A DNA stretch of 64,000 bases from Terrisporobacter mayombei (GTDB lineage Bacteria > Bacillota > Clostridia > Peptostreptococcales > Peptostreptococcaceae), in the NCBI RefSeq assembly GCF_014333445.1, contig NZ_JACRYU010000016.1, positions 1 to 64,000 of the forward strand, in the 5' to 3' direction. A program made the position numbers and the translations under genes. The notes under the pieces are model-generated. The model was not told the origin of the DNA and searched no databases. It saw nothing but the letters and a program-made list of their open reading frames with translations. Shown piece by piece: positions 51,612-60,267 of the stretch (position 1 is its first letter; every line of letters starts with the position of its first letter).

Positions 51612-52100
51612 ATGAAAAAAGTTTTACTTTGTCTTTTGGGAATAGCTATACTGATAATTGAAAACAGTGTAACTAATTATATAAATATACTAGGAGGAAG
51701 TATTGACTTTATATTAATCTATTTAACAATCATATCTTTATATACAGCTGAATTAGAAAGTAGTTTAATTGGGGCTATTATTGGACTGATTCAGGATATA
51801 ACTGTAGGAGGTATATTTGGAGTTAATGGATTAATTTACTTTGCCATATGCTTTATAGTTAGTTATTCAAGAAACAAAATATATAAAGAAAGTAAAGTTA
51901 CTATATTCACATTAATTCTTGCAACAACGATATTTAGTTCCTTAATAAATATATTAACATCTATAGTTGCATATAGTAGTTTTACTGCTATGAGATTAAT
52001 AATAAGAGGTATAGTAATATTACCACTATTAAATAGTTTAATAGCATTAATATTGTATAAAATTTTTGCTAAATCAATATTAAAACTTAAAGAAGATTAG
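51612..52100 (+). CDS. mreD: Rod-shape membrane protein MreD
   Basis: A 162-residue, five-helix membrane protein. GSIDFILIYLTIISLYTAELESSLIGAIIGLIQDITVGGIFGVNGL is the recognisable MreD core (split here for reading: the PDF/LxxLxxxxG helices and QD motif). It joins MreC and PBP2. AAAGGGGAAAAC precedes the ATG, 14 bp after mreC. Confidence 0.93.
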   Translation: MKKVLLCLLGIAILIIENSVTNYINILGGSIDFILIYLTIISLYTAELESSLIGAIIGLIQDITVGGIFGVNGLIYFAICFIVSYSRNKIYKESKVTIFTLILATTIFSSLINILTSIVAYSSFTAMRLIIRGIVILPLLNSLIALILYKIFAKSILKLKED

Positions 52101-52111
52101 TTGGTGATTTA

Positions 52112-55100
52112 ATGGATGAAAAAAGAATTAGCGATAGAACTAAGATAATACAAAAGGTATTTCTTTTTGCCTTCATAGCTATAATAGTTAAAATTTTATA
52201 TATGAACATATTTAAATATGACTATTATACATCACTAGCAAATAATAAAACATATAAAGAAGTCACGATTAAAGCATCTAGGGGAGAAATCAGAGATAGA
52301 TATGGTAGATTATTAGCTGGAAATGTTAATCAATTTACAGCACAAATATCCATAAATGAATTCACTAGAAATGATACTAAAGAAGATAAGTCTAAAGCTA
52401 ACAACACTTCTTTAAAACTTATTAAATTGCTAGAGCAAAATGGAGAAGAATATAAAGATGAATTTCCTATAGTAATAAAAGGTAATAAGTACTATTACAC
52501 ATTTGATGAGGAAATAAAAGAATTTAAAACAGAGAACAATGTACCTTCAGAGTACAATGCAAAAGAAACATTTTATTATATAGTAGATAGAATGATAGAA
52601 GAAGGAAAGCTAACAGAGGAAGATAAAAATTTAAAGCCAAGTGAATTACAAAAAAAGGTGAATGAGGCAGGTATCTATCCTCCTATATTAGTTTCAAATT
52701 TTAAATTTACAGCTCAAAGAGAAAAAGATGACTGGTTAGAAGGTTATAAATTAGAAAAATGGCTTAAAGAAAATAAAATTAATAAAAAGAATATAGATGC
52801 CAAAACAGCATTTAAAGCAATAAGGGACTATTATTTAATCGATCCAAACTTAAGTGATGAACAGGCAAGAAAAATTCTTATTGTCAGAGATTTAATTAAA
52901 TCTCAAGGATATACAAAATATCAACCAGTAACTATAGCTCAAAATATAAGTGAAGAAACTATTGCTGAAATAAAGGAAATGGCTATGGAACTTCCTGGTA
53001 TTAGTGTATCTAATGAACCTGTTAGAAGTTATCCAAATGGAAATTTGGCATCTCACGTATTAGGCTACGTAGGAAAAATACCATCATCAAAAGAACAGTC
53101 ATACTTAGAAAAAGGTTACTCTAAGAGTGATATTGTAGGACTTTCTGGTGTTGAAGGAAAATATGAAGAAAAATTACATGGTAAAGATGGTTATAAAAAG
53201 GTAAAAGTTGATGCAGTAGGTAATATAACAGATGAATTAGAAGTTGTAGAGCCTGTATCTGGAGATACTTTATATCTTACTTTAGATAAAGACTTACAGG
53301 ACGTAACAGAAAAAGCTTTAGAAAAAGCCATAAAAGCAGCTAGATATGGTGGAGTTTATGAAAGTGAATATGGAAATATATCAGTATCAGGAGGAGCTAA
53401 GAATGCTGCATCTGGAGCTATAATAGTTGTAGATGTAAAGACAGGAGAAACTCTAGCTTCTGCAAGTTATCCAAATTTCGATCCTAACCTATTTGTATCG
53501 GGCATATCATCTGAGGATTATAAAAAACTTATACCAGAAAATAAAAATGATTTACTTGCACCTGCACCACTTTTAAACTTAGTCACTCAAGGTGCATTCC
53601 AACCAGGTTCAACATTTAAAATGATAACAGGTATGGCTGCATTAGAGCATGGATTAAGTCCTAATTATACTATAATGGATCCAGGTGTTATTTGGCTTGG
53701 TAAGAAGTCATATGGTGATTCTGTATGGAATTCAGGTAGAGGAAATCATGGTGCAACAGACCTTTATAAAGCACTACAAGAATCTTGTAATATATACTTC
53801 TTTACTATAGGTACTGGAGAGAATCGAGTTGGTAGTAATCAGCCTAGTGCAAAAATAGGCCCTGAAGAAGTAATGGATTATGCTAAGTTATTTGGGCTAG
53901 ATGAGCATACAGGTTTAATTGATGATATAGAGGAAAATAAAGGTACTGTGCCAAGCGAAGAAAAGAAAATAGAATCTATGAAAACTATGCTTAAATCATA
54001 TTTAAATAGAGCTATGAAAAATAGCTTCACTGATATAACTAAAGATAATAATTCAGAAGAATTTAAATCTAGAATAGAAGATATTGCAAATTGGTGTGAT
54101 GAAGAAACAGCTCCAAGTAAAGCTACAGTATTAGAAAGACTTAAAAAATTAAAAGTTAAAGAAGACGATTTAGAACCTCTTGCTGATGAAATCGTATATA
54201 CTTATCTGAAGTTTGCTAGATGGACTACATCAGATGCATTCAACTTAGCTATAGGTCAGGGGGAAAATGCATATACTCCAGCGCAAATGGTAAGATATAT
54301 ATCAGCTATAGCAAATGGTGGATACTTAAATAAATTATATCTAGTCCAAAAATCAATATCTGCTGATTACAGTGAAGTGGATATAAAAGAACAAAAATCA
54401 GAAAAAATTAAATTTGTAGATTCAAATAACTTAAAAGATTTAGTTACTGGTATGAAGAGAGTTGTTACTGATGGTACAGCTAAAAAGGTACTTGGAGATC
54501 TTGGAGTATCAATTGCTGCTAAAACTGGTACGGCTCAAAAAAGTACAAAAATACCAACTGAAAATGAATACAACTATTTAATGAGTCACTTATCATCATA
54601 TAAAGTAGAAGAAGATGAAGTGCTTGAAGTATACAATAAATTAAGAGCTGAAAGAGAAGTAGAATTAACTAAAGCTAGAATTGAAGAAATAAAAGAGCAA
54701 TTAGCAGATAAGGATGTCAGCGATGAAACAAAAGCTGAGCTAGAAAAAGAATTGAAAGATGGAGTTTCAGAGAAACTTCCTACAGACAATGATAGAATAA
54801 ATGCAGCTTATTTAAGAAGAGCGATTAAAGAACTTAATCCTAAAATAACTGATGAACAACTAGATGCATTTAAAGAAACTTATGATAACTTTGCTGAGGC
54901 GGCAGCATTTGTACCGGCTGATAATCCGGAAATAGCTATATATGTAATGATGCCACAAGGTGATTCAAGTACTTATGCTCTTTTACCAATGAGAGATATA
55001 ATTGGTTATTATATGGGGTTAGAAGGAAAATCTTCTACTAAAACTAATGAGAAGACAGAAAATGAGGAAAATGACAATAATTTAAAAGAAGAGAGTATAA

Positions 55101-55126
55101 ATTTTTCTACTCAATTGAAAAAATAA
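52112..55126 (+). CDS. mrdA: Penicillin-binding protein 2 (elongation transpeptidase), large form
   Basis: 1004 residues, much longer than the 600-700 usual for PBP2. One N-terminal membrane helix; the dimerisation region starts with RGEIRDRYGRLLAGN; catalytic motifs are S500-TFK (GAFQPGSTFKM), S-C-N (LQESCNIYFF) and K804-TG (AAKTGTAQK). Insertions lie in the N-terminal domain (about residues 90-250), between SCN and KTG (about 600-700), and a charged helical stretch after KTG (about 812-925) before AAAFVPADNPEIAIYVMM. It cross-links side-wall peptidoglycan with RodA, encoded downstream. Confidence 0.94.
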   Translation: MDEKRISDRTKIIQKVFLFAFIAIIVKILYMNIFKYDYYTSLANNKTYKEVTIKASRGEIRDRYGRLLAGNVNQFTAQISINEFTRNDTKEDKSKANNTSLKLIKLLEQNGEEYKDEFPIVIKGNKYYYTFDEEIKEFKTENNVPSEYNAKETFYYIVDRMIEEGKLTEEDKNLKPSELQKKVNEAGIYPPILVSNFKFTAQREKDDWLEGYKLEKWLKENKINKKNIDAKTAFKAIRDYYLIDPNLSDEQARKILIVRDLIKSQGYTKYQPVTIAQNISEETIAEIKEMAMELPGISVSNEPVRSYPNGNLASHVLGYVGKIPSSKEQSYLEKGYSKSDIVGLSGVEGKYEEKLHGKDGYKKVKVDAVGNITDELEVVEPVSGDTLYLTLDKDLQDVTEKALEKAIKAARYGGVYESEYGNISVSGGAKNAASGAIIVVDVKTGETLASASYPNFDPNLFVSGISSEDYKKLIPENKNDLLAPAPLLNLVTQGAFQPGSTFKMITGMAALEHGLSPNYTIMDPGVIWLGKKSYGDSVWNSGRGNHGATDLYKALQESCNIYFFTIGTGENRVGSNQPSAKIGPEEVMDYAKLFGLDEHTGLIDDIEENKGTVPSEEKKIESMKTMLKSYLNRAMKNSFTDITKDNNSEEFKSRIEDIANWCDEETAPSKATVLERLKKLKVKEDDLEPLADEIVYTYLKFARWTTSDAFNLAIGQGENAYTPAQMVRYISAIANGGYLNKLYLVQKSISADYSEVDIKEQKSEKIKFVDSNNLKDLVTGMKRVVTDGTAKKVLGDLGVSIAAKTGTAQKSTKIPTENEYNYLMSHLSSYKVEEDEVLEVYNKLRAEREVELTKARIEEIKEQLADKDVSDETKAELEKELKDGVSEKLPTDNDRINAAYLRRAIKELNPKITDEQLDAFKETYDNFAEAAAFVPADNPEIAIYVMMPQGDSSTYALLPMRDIIGYYMGLEGKSSTKTNEKTENEENDNNLKEESINFSTQLKK

Positions 55127-55188
55127 AAGGTGATTAATATATTTATGAAGAATATAGTAAATAGATTAATATCACTCTGGAGGTTGTT

Positions 55189-55896
55189 ATGTCTTTAAGA
55201 GAATTTTCTACAGAAGAACTTGTAGAATTTAAGGGGAACAAAAGGGGATTAATTATAAATATTAAAAATGTTGCACCTTTTGAGCAAGTTCAAAAAAGTA
55301 TAATAGATAGATTAGAAGAAAATATTGGATTTTTTTGTGGGGCGAAAATATATCAGATTAACTGTGATTATTTAAAAGATGTCCAAATGCTTATGATAGA
55401 AGAAGCAATCACATCTAAGTTTGATATAGAGTTTGTCGAAGAAGAAAAAGAATACGATATAAATACTTATGAGACAAAATATGTGGATACTATGAGATCT
55501 GGAGAAAATATTGTTTTTGATGGAGATGTAGTAGTTATGAGTGATATGAACCCAGGTTCACAAGTAAATTCCACTAGGAACGTTGTTGTCATGGGGAATA
55601 TACATCCGGGAGCAAAGGTTGTGGCTAATGGAAATATTGTTGTTATGGGTGAAGTGAGAGGATTTGTACATGCTGGAGCGAAAGGAAATGTTTCTGCTTA
55701 TGTTATTGCAAATAGTTTATGCCCTAAGATATTACAAATAGCAGATAATATAGCTGAGGCACCGGATGATGATTATGATGAGAGTCAGGTTGTTGAACAA
55801 ATCATACCTGAAATAGCTTTTGTTAGTAAAGAAAGAATAGTTATAGAAAGTTATTTACCTAAAATTTTGAAAAATAAGGAAATGTACAGGGGGTAG
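55189..55896 (+). CDS. minC: Septum site-determining protein MinC
   Basis: A 235-residue protein. The N-terminal domain (about 1-95) blocks FtsZ; the C-terminal beta-helix (about 105-205) shows the repeats SGENIVFDGDVVVMSDMNPGSQV and GNIVVMGEVRGFVHAGAKGN, which bind MinD. The unusual feature is a tail of about 35 residues after the helix. GGAGG precedes the ATG; minD starts 4 bp after the stop codon. Confidence 0.94.
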   Translation: MSLREFSTEELVEFKGNKRGLIINIKNVAPFEQVQKSIIDRLEENIGFFCGAKIYQINCDYLKDVQMLMIEEAITSKFDIEFVEEEKEYDINTYETKYVDTMRSGENIVFDGDVVVMSDMNPGSQVNSTRNVVVMGNIHPGAKVVANGNIVVMGEVRGFVHAGAKGNVSAYVIANSLCPKILQIADNIAEAPDDDYDESQVVEQIIPEIAFVSKERIVIESYLPKILKNKEMYRG

Positions 55897-55900
55897 TAGG

Positions 55901-56698
55901 ATGAGCGAGGTCATAGTTATAACTTCAGGTAAAGGTGGAGTTGGAAAAACAACTACTGTAGCTAATTTAGGTACAGCATTAAGTTTAGAAAATAGAAGGA
56001 CTGTTGTAGTTGATGCAGATATAGGATTAAGAAACTTAGACGTAGTAATGGGATTAGAAAATAGAATAGTTTATGATATAGTTGATGTTGTAGAGGGTAC
56101 TTGTAAATTAAAACAGGCTTTAATAAAAGATAAGAGATTTGAAAATTTATACTTATTACCGGCAGCTCAAACAAGGGACAAAAATGCTGTATCTGTTGAG
56201 CAAATGTCTACATTATGCGAAAAGTTAAGAGAAAGCTTTGATTTCATTATAATAGATTGTCCTGCAGGTATTGAACAAGGGTTTAAGAATGCCATAGCAG
56301 GTGCAGATAGAGCGATTGTTGTAACAAATCCTGAAGTTTCTGCAGTAAGAGATGCTGATAGAATAATAGGCTTATTAGAAGCTAATGAAATAGGTGATAT
56401 TCAATTAGTTATAAATAGAATAAGACAAGATATGGTTAAACGTGGAGATATGATGGACAAGCAAGATATTGTTGAAATATTAGCTATAAACCTACTTGGG
56501 ATAGTTCCTGATGATGAAAGTATAATTATATCTACAAATAAGGGAGAGCCAGCAATTTTAGATGTTAAATCTAATGCAGGTAGAGCTTACAAAAATATCG
56601 CACAAAGAATATTAGGGAACAATATTCCAATACAAGAAATTGAAACTCAGACTAATTTCTTCGATAAAATCAAAAAAATTTTTGGCGTAGCTAAATAA
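55901..56698 (+). CDS. minD: Septum site-determining ATPase MinD
   Basis: A 265-residue deviant Walker ATPase (SGKGGVGKTTTVANLG, then VVDADIGLRNLDVVMGLENR and DFIIIDCPAGIEQGFKNAI). The C-terminal amphipathic helix (NFFDKIKKIFGVAK) is the membrane-targeting sequence. With MinC it prevents division away from mid-cell, and MinE stimulates its ATPase. Confidence 0.97.
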   Translation: MSEVIVITSGKGGVGKTTTVANLGTALSLENRRTVVVDADIGLRNLDVVMGLENRIVYDIVDVVEGTCKLKQALIKDKRFENLYLLPAAQTRDKNAVSVEQMSTLCEKLRESFDFIIIDCPAGIEQGFKNAIAGADRAIVVTNPEVSAVRDADRIIGLLEANEIGDIQLVINRIRQDMVKRGDMMDKQDIVEILAINLLGIVPDDESIIISTNKGEPAILDVKSNAGRAYKNIAQRILGNNIPIQEIETQTNFFDKIKKIFGVAK

Positions 56699-56714
56699 AG
56701 TAAGGGGGATATTC

Positions 56715-56999
56715 ATGTTTGATCTTTTTAAATCTTTTTCAAATGAAAATAAGACTAGCAAGAATGTAGCTAAAGAAAGGTTAAAACTAGTTCTTGTGCA
56801 TGATAGAGTTGACTGTTCTCCTCAACTTTTGAATCTTATAAAAGATGATATATTAAAGGTTATATCTAATTATGCTGATATAGAGGAATATGGTCTTGAA
56901 ATAAAGATGTCTAAAACTAGAGGCGAAAATGATGACAGACCTGTATCTGCCTTAGTTGCAAATATACCACTTAAAAACTTAAAAGACAGAAGAATGTAA
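56715..56999 (+). CDS. minE: Cell division topological factor MinE
   Basis: A 94-residue protein with the MinE pattern: an N-terminal anti-MinCD helix region (SKNVAKERLKLVLVHDRVDCSPQLLNLIKDDIL), then the beta/alpha dimer domain (YADIEEYGLEIKMSK, VANIPLKNLKDR). It drives pole-to-pole oscillation of MinCD. Having MinE rather than only DivIVA is common among Clostridia. Confidence 0.95.
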   Translation: MFDLFKSFSNENKTSKNVAKERLKLVLVHDRVDCSPQLLNLIKDDILKVISNYADIEEYGLEIKMSKTRGENDDRPVSALVANIPLKNLKDRRM

Positions 57000-57081
57000 A
57001 CTCAGTCTTTATAAAGGGGGATATACTTAAGGTATATTCCCTATTTAAGTTTATCTTGAGAATTAGAAAGACGGTGATGAC

Positions 57082-58197
57082 TTGGTTAACTATAAAAATA
57101 AATTTAAATTACTAAAACAGTTAGACTGGAAATTAATTGTTACTCTTTTAATTATATTTACTTTTGGTATAATAATTTTAAGTAGTGCTACACATGTAAA
57201 TCAAACAGGAAATTATTCTAGAATGATAAAACAAACTGTAGCCTTTGTGCTTGGTCTAGTAATAGTACTGTTTATGTTAATATTTGATTATAATGTAATG
57301 GGAAAATATTATAAAGAACTATATGTGGTAAGTGTGTTTTTGTTAGCTATAGTTCTAACTCCACTTGGTGCAATTAGAGGAGGAGCAAAATCAACTTTAT
57401 CCTTTGGACCATTGGATTTACAAACGGCGGAAATTGTTAAACTTACATTTATACTTAGTTATGCTAAAATTGTTGAGATAAAAAAAGGTAAGATGGATAA
57501 TATTAAAGATATTATGAATTTAGTAATGTATGCGTTACCTATAATAGGCTTATTAATTGCTCAACCAGACTTAGGAACAGCTATAGTATACTGTTGTATA
57601 ATAGCAGGTATAATATTTACGGCAGGAATAGACTATAAAATCTTAAGAAAAGTAATAATAGTTGGAGTTATTGCACTTCCGCTAGTATATTTAAGTATAG
57701 ATGAATATCAACAATCTAGGATATTAGGATTTTTGCACCCTGAGGATACGACTATACAAGGAAACTATCAAGTTATGCAATCAAATATTGCTATAGGTTC
57801 AGGTGGTTTCTTAGGCAAAGGTCTATTCAAAGGAACTCAAAATCAAGAAGATTTTCTACCGATACAAGATAGTGACTTTATATTTGCTGTTGTTGGTGAA
57901 GAATTAGGAGTAGTTGGCATGGTAGTATTAATAGGTTTATTTGCTTACTTCTTGTTTAGAATGTTAGAAATATCCAGGGAGGCAAAAGATGAATATGGAG
58001 CTCTAGTATCAGTTGGAATTACCTGTATGTTTGCTTATCAAATTATTCAAAATATAGGTATGACGGTATCACTGATACCTGTTACAGGGGTTACACTACC
58101 GTTTATAAGTTATGGAGGAAGCTCTGTACTTACATCTATGGCAACATTAGGTCTGATTCTAAATGTTTGTATGAGAAGAAAGAAAATAAACTTTTAA
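57082..58197 (+). CDS. rodA: SEDS peptidoglycan polymerase RodA
   Basis: 371 residues from TTG 57082, after ACGGTGATGA. About ten membrane helices. FGIIILSSATHVNQ at the start, QPDLGTAIVYCCIIAG, GSGGFLGKGLFKGTQNQEDFLPIQDSDFIFAVVGEELG and VTGVTLPFISYGGSSVLTSMATLG are the SEDS signatures. The catalytic Asp is within the QDSDF-type loop or nearby. It polymerises lipid II into side-wall glycan together with PBP2, encoded four genes upstream. Confidence 0.95.
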   Translation: MVNYKNKFKLLKQLDWKLIVTLLIIFTFGIIILSSATHVNQTGNYSRMIKQTVAFVLGLVIVLFMLIFDYNVMGKYYKELYVVSVFLLAIVLTPLGAIRGGAKSTLSFGPLDLQTAEIVKLTFILSYAKIVEIKKGKMDNIKDIMNLVMYALPIIGLLIAQPDLGTAIVYCCIIAGIIFTAGIDYKILRKVIIVGVIALPLVYLSIDEYQQSRILGFLHPEDTTIQGNYQVMQSNIAIGSGGFLGKGLFKGTQNQEDFLPIQDSDFIFAVVGEELGVVGMVVLIGLFAYFLFRMLEISREAKDEYGALVSVGITCMFAYQIIQNIGMTVSLIPVTGVTLPFISYGGSSVLTSMATLGLILNVCMRRKKINF

Positions 58198-58233
58198 AAT
58201 GTATGAGTATATAAAAAGGAGGAGTAGAGAATA

Positions 58234-58650
58234 ATGATGAAAATAGCATTAGTAGCACATGATAATATGAAAAAAACTATGGTAGGCTTTTGTATTGCTT
58301 ATGAGGAGATTTTAAAAAAATATAAAATCTATGCAACAGGAACTACTGGAAAGATAGTAATGGATGAAACAGGACTAGAGATTGAAAGACTTGCATCTGG
58401 TCCTCTAGGGGGAGACCAACAAATAGGATCTCTAATAGTAAATCAAGAAATAGATTTAGTTATATTCTTAAGAGACCCACTTACTTCTCAAGCTCATGAA
58501 ACAGATATACAAGCTTTAATAAGATTATGTGATGTATATTATGTACCGATAGCTACAAACCTGGCTTCAGCAGAGATATTTATAAAAGCTCTAGATAGAG
58601 GAGAATTTTCATTTAGAGAAGTTAGAAAAACTACAAGTCAAAGAGTATAG
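58234..58650 (+). CDS. mgsA: Methylglyoxal synthase
   Basis: A 138-residue protein. IALVAHDNMKKTMV with the active His, YATGTTGKIVMDETGL, SGPLGGDQQIGSLI (catalytic Asp region) and FLRDPLTSQAHETDIQALIRLCDV are all typical of MgsA. It converts dihydroxyacetone phosphate to methylglyoxal and phosphate, relieving phosphate-limited glycolysis. AAGGAGGAG precedes two ATG codons (58234 and 58237); either could be used. A glyoxalase gene at 41209 would handle the product. Confidence 0.96.
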   Translation: MMKIALVAHDNMKKTMVGFCIAYEEILKKYKIYATGTTGKIVMDETGLEIERLASGPLGGDQQIGSLIVNQEIDLVIFLRDPLTSQAHETDIQALIRLCDVYYVPIATNLASAEIFIKALDRGEFSFREVRKTTSQRV

Positions 58651-58654
58651 TATT

Positions 58655-58706
58655 AAATAAGGTTAATGTATTAGAAGTTTAAACTTCATATACATTAACC
58701 TTATTT
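58655..58706. terminator. Bidirectional terminator between mgsA and the flavodiiron gene
   Basis: AAATAAGGTTAATGTA (58655-58670) and TACATTAACCTTATTT (58691-58706) are perfectly complementary, with a smaller AAG-TTTAAA-CTT hairpin in the loop. Confidence 0.85.
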
Positions 58707-58711
58707 AGTTT

Positions 58712-59905
58712 CTATTTTAAATATTGTGCAAATTCAACACCGTAATCGAAACATTCTTTGAATGTATCATCACTAGGGAAGAATTTCTTTTTAAGAGCTG
58801 GAGCAGGAACTTTGAATGACATAGCTTTAAATAAGTTTTCTGCCATTGTTATACCTTCGCCACTCCATCCGTAAGAACCAAATACTCCTGCAACAGTTCC
58901 TTTATTAGCCATTGGATCTATTACTGAGAATAAGTCCCACATAGGTTTAACCATAGTTTTGTTTATTGTAGGAGAACCTACTAAAACAACTTTAGCTGAA
59001 ACTACAGCATCATGCATCTCTTTTAAAGTTAATTTTTCTAAGTCGTATAATTTAACCTTAACATCTTGTGATAAAGCACCTTGCTGTATTTTCTTAGCCA
59101 TTTCAAAAGTATTTGTATAAGCTGATAAGTAGAATATAGCCATATGTTGATTATTAGTTTCCTCTATTACCTCTTTTGACCATTTTACATATCTTTCAAC
59201 TTGCTCCATAGGTCTTTCTGAAAGTATAGGTCCATGAGAAGTTAATATAGTATCAAAGTCTAATCCAAGCTCTACTACTTTATTAACAGCTTCTAAAACA
59301 TATTTTGCATATGGTTTTACTATGCAATCATAATATAATTTTGATGATGGTAAATATCCTTCATCATCTATAGCCTTGCAGTCGAATTCAGAATAGTGAC
59401 ATCCGAAAGCATCACAAGTTAATAATATTTTATCTTGAGGAACATAAGTAAACATTGTATCAGCCCAGTGTAAGAAAGGAGCCTGAATAAATTCAAGAGT
59501 TCTCTTGCCTATGTTTAAAGAATCTCCAGTTTTTACAGTTGTACAGTTAAAAGGTTTATTGATTTGATCTTTTAAGTACATATGTGCTGCTTTAGTAGCA
59601 ATAACTTGTATGTCTGGATTTATTTCTAATATATATTTTAAACAACCTGCATGATCAGGTTCAGTATGATGAATAACTACATAATCAATATCTTTAATAT
59701 CAACTATTTCACGTAAGTTACTTAAAAATTCATCTTTAAAACAATCTTTTACAGTATCAAATAAAACAACTTTTTCATCTTTTATTAGATAAGAATTATA
59801 AGTTGTACCATATTCTGTTTCCATTATAATATCGAATATTTTTAAATCCTTATCTACAACACCAGTATAGAATATATCTGGTTTTATTTCAAAAACACTG
59901 CTCAT
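58712..59905 (-). CDS. fprA: Flavodiiron protein (FprA type)
   Basis: A 397-residue protein. The N-terminal metallo-beta-lactamase-like domain (1-250) has the diiron ligands H80-T-E82-P-D84-H85, H146 (FLHWAD), D165 (CDAFGCH) and the later His in SHGP. The C-terminal flavodoxin domain (about 255-395) binds FMN through SAYTNTFEMAKKIQQ and GSYGWSGEG. There is no rubredoxin extension, so it is a class A enzyme. It reduces O2 to water, or NO, protecting anaerobes. GGAGGTTTGC precedes the ATG on the minus strand. No box of the ahpC type is seen upstream. Confidence 0.95.
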   Translation of the reverse strand: MSSVFEIKPDIFYTGVVDKDLKIFDIIMETEYGTTYNSYLIKDEKVVLFDTVKDCFKDEFLSNLREIVDIKDIDYVVIHHTEPDHAGCLKYILEINPDIQVIATKAAHMYLKDQINKPFNCTTVKTGDSLNIGKRTLEFIQAPFLHWADTMFTYVPQDKILLTCDAFGCHYSEFDCKAIDDEGYLPSSKLYYDCIVKPYAKYVLEAVNKVVELGLDFDTILTSHGPILSERPMEQVERYVKWSKEVIEETNNQHMAIFYLSAYTNTFEMAKKIQQGALSQDVKVKLYDLEKLTLKEMHDAVVSAKVVLVGSPTINKTMVKPMWDLFSVIDPMANKGTVAGVFGSYGWSGEGITMAENLFKAMSFKVPAPALKKKFFPSDDTFKECFDYGVEFAQYLK

Positions 59906-60191
59906 TGCAAACCTCCTAAATATAAAAAATCATAGCACAAATTTTATATACCCAAATTTTATTTATATGAAACTAAAAATATAATTCACATTATTATTAT
60001 ATTATCTGTATTTTTATTAAAAAAAACAAGTAAAAAAAACAATATTGTTTAATTTAGGTAATATATAATTATAATTATAGTTAAAAGTTGATCGAATTAA
60101 CAATAGAAATATATTGTAAATCTAGTATAATGGATAAGAATATAGTGATAATATAAAATATAGGTAATAATAGGATTAAATTTAAAATATT
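59906..60191. other. Divergent promoter region
   Basis: About 285 bp of AT-rich DNA between the flavodiiron gene and the promoter of the radical SAM gene. I see poly-A tracts (about 60018-60044) and several TATAAT-like strings, but no gene, RNA or clear palindrome. Confidence 0.5.
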
Positions 60192-60220
60192 TTGATACCG
60201 AATATTTTATAGTGTATAAT
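60192..60220 (+). promoter_or_regulatory. Sigma-A promoter of the radical SAM gene
   Basis: TTGATA (60192-60197) and TATAAT (60215-60220) with the ideal 17-bp spacer, 48 bp before the start codon. Confidence 0.8.
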
Positions 60221-60267
60221 AAAATTTATGTGAATTACAATTAGTTAATCGGAGGTTTCAATAATAG

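Noticed and set aside
57018-57042. Hairpin between minE and rodA as a terminator
   Set aside because: GGGATATAC can pair with GTATATTCCC, but no U-run follows and the genes run in the same direction, so it is not a convincing terminator.
59906-60000. PerR-type box before the flavodiiron gene
   Set aside because: The upstream DNA is AT-rich but contains no pair of ATAGTAA/TTACTAT arms or other clear palindrome.
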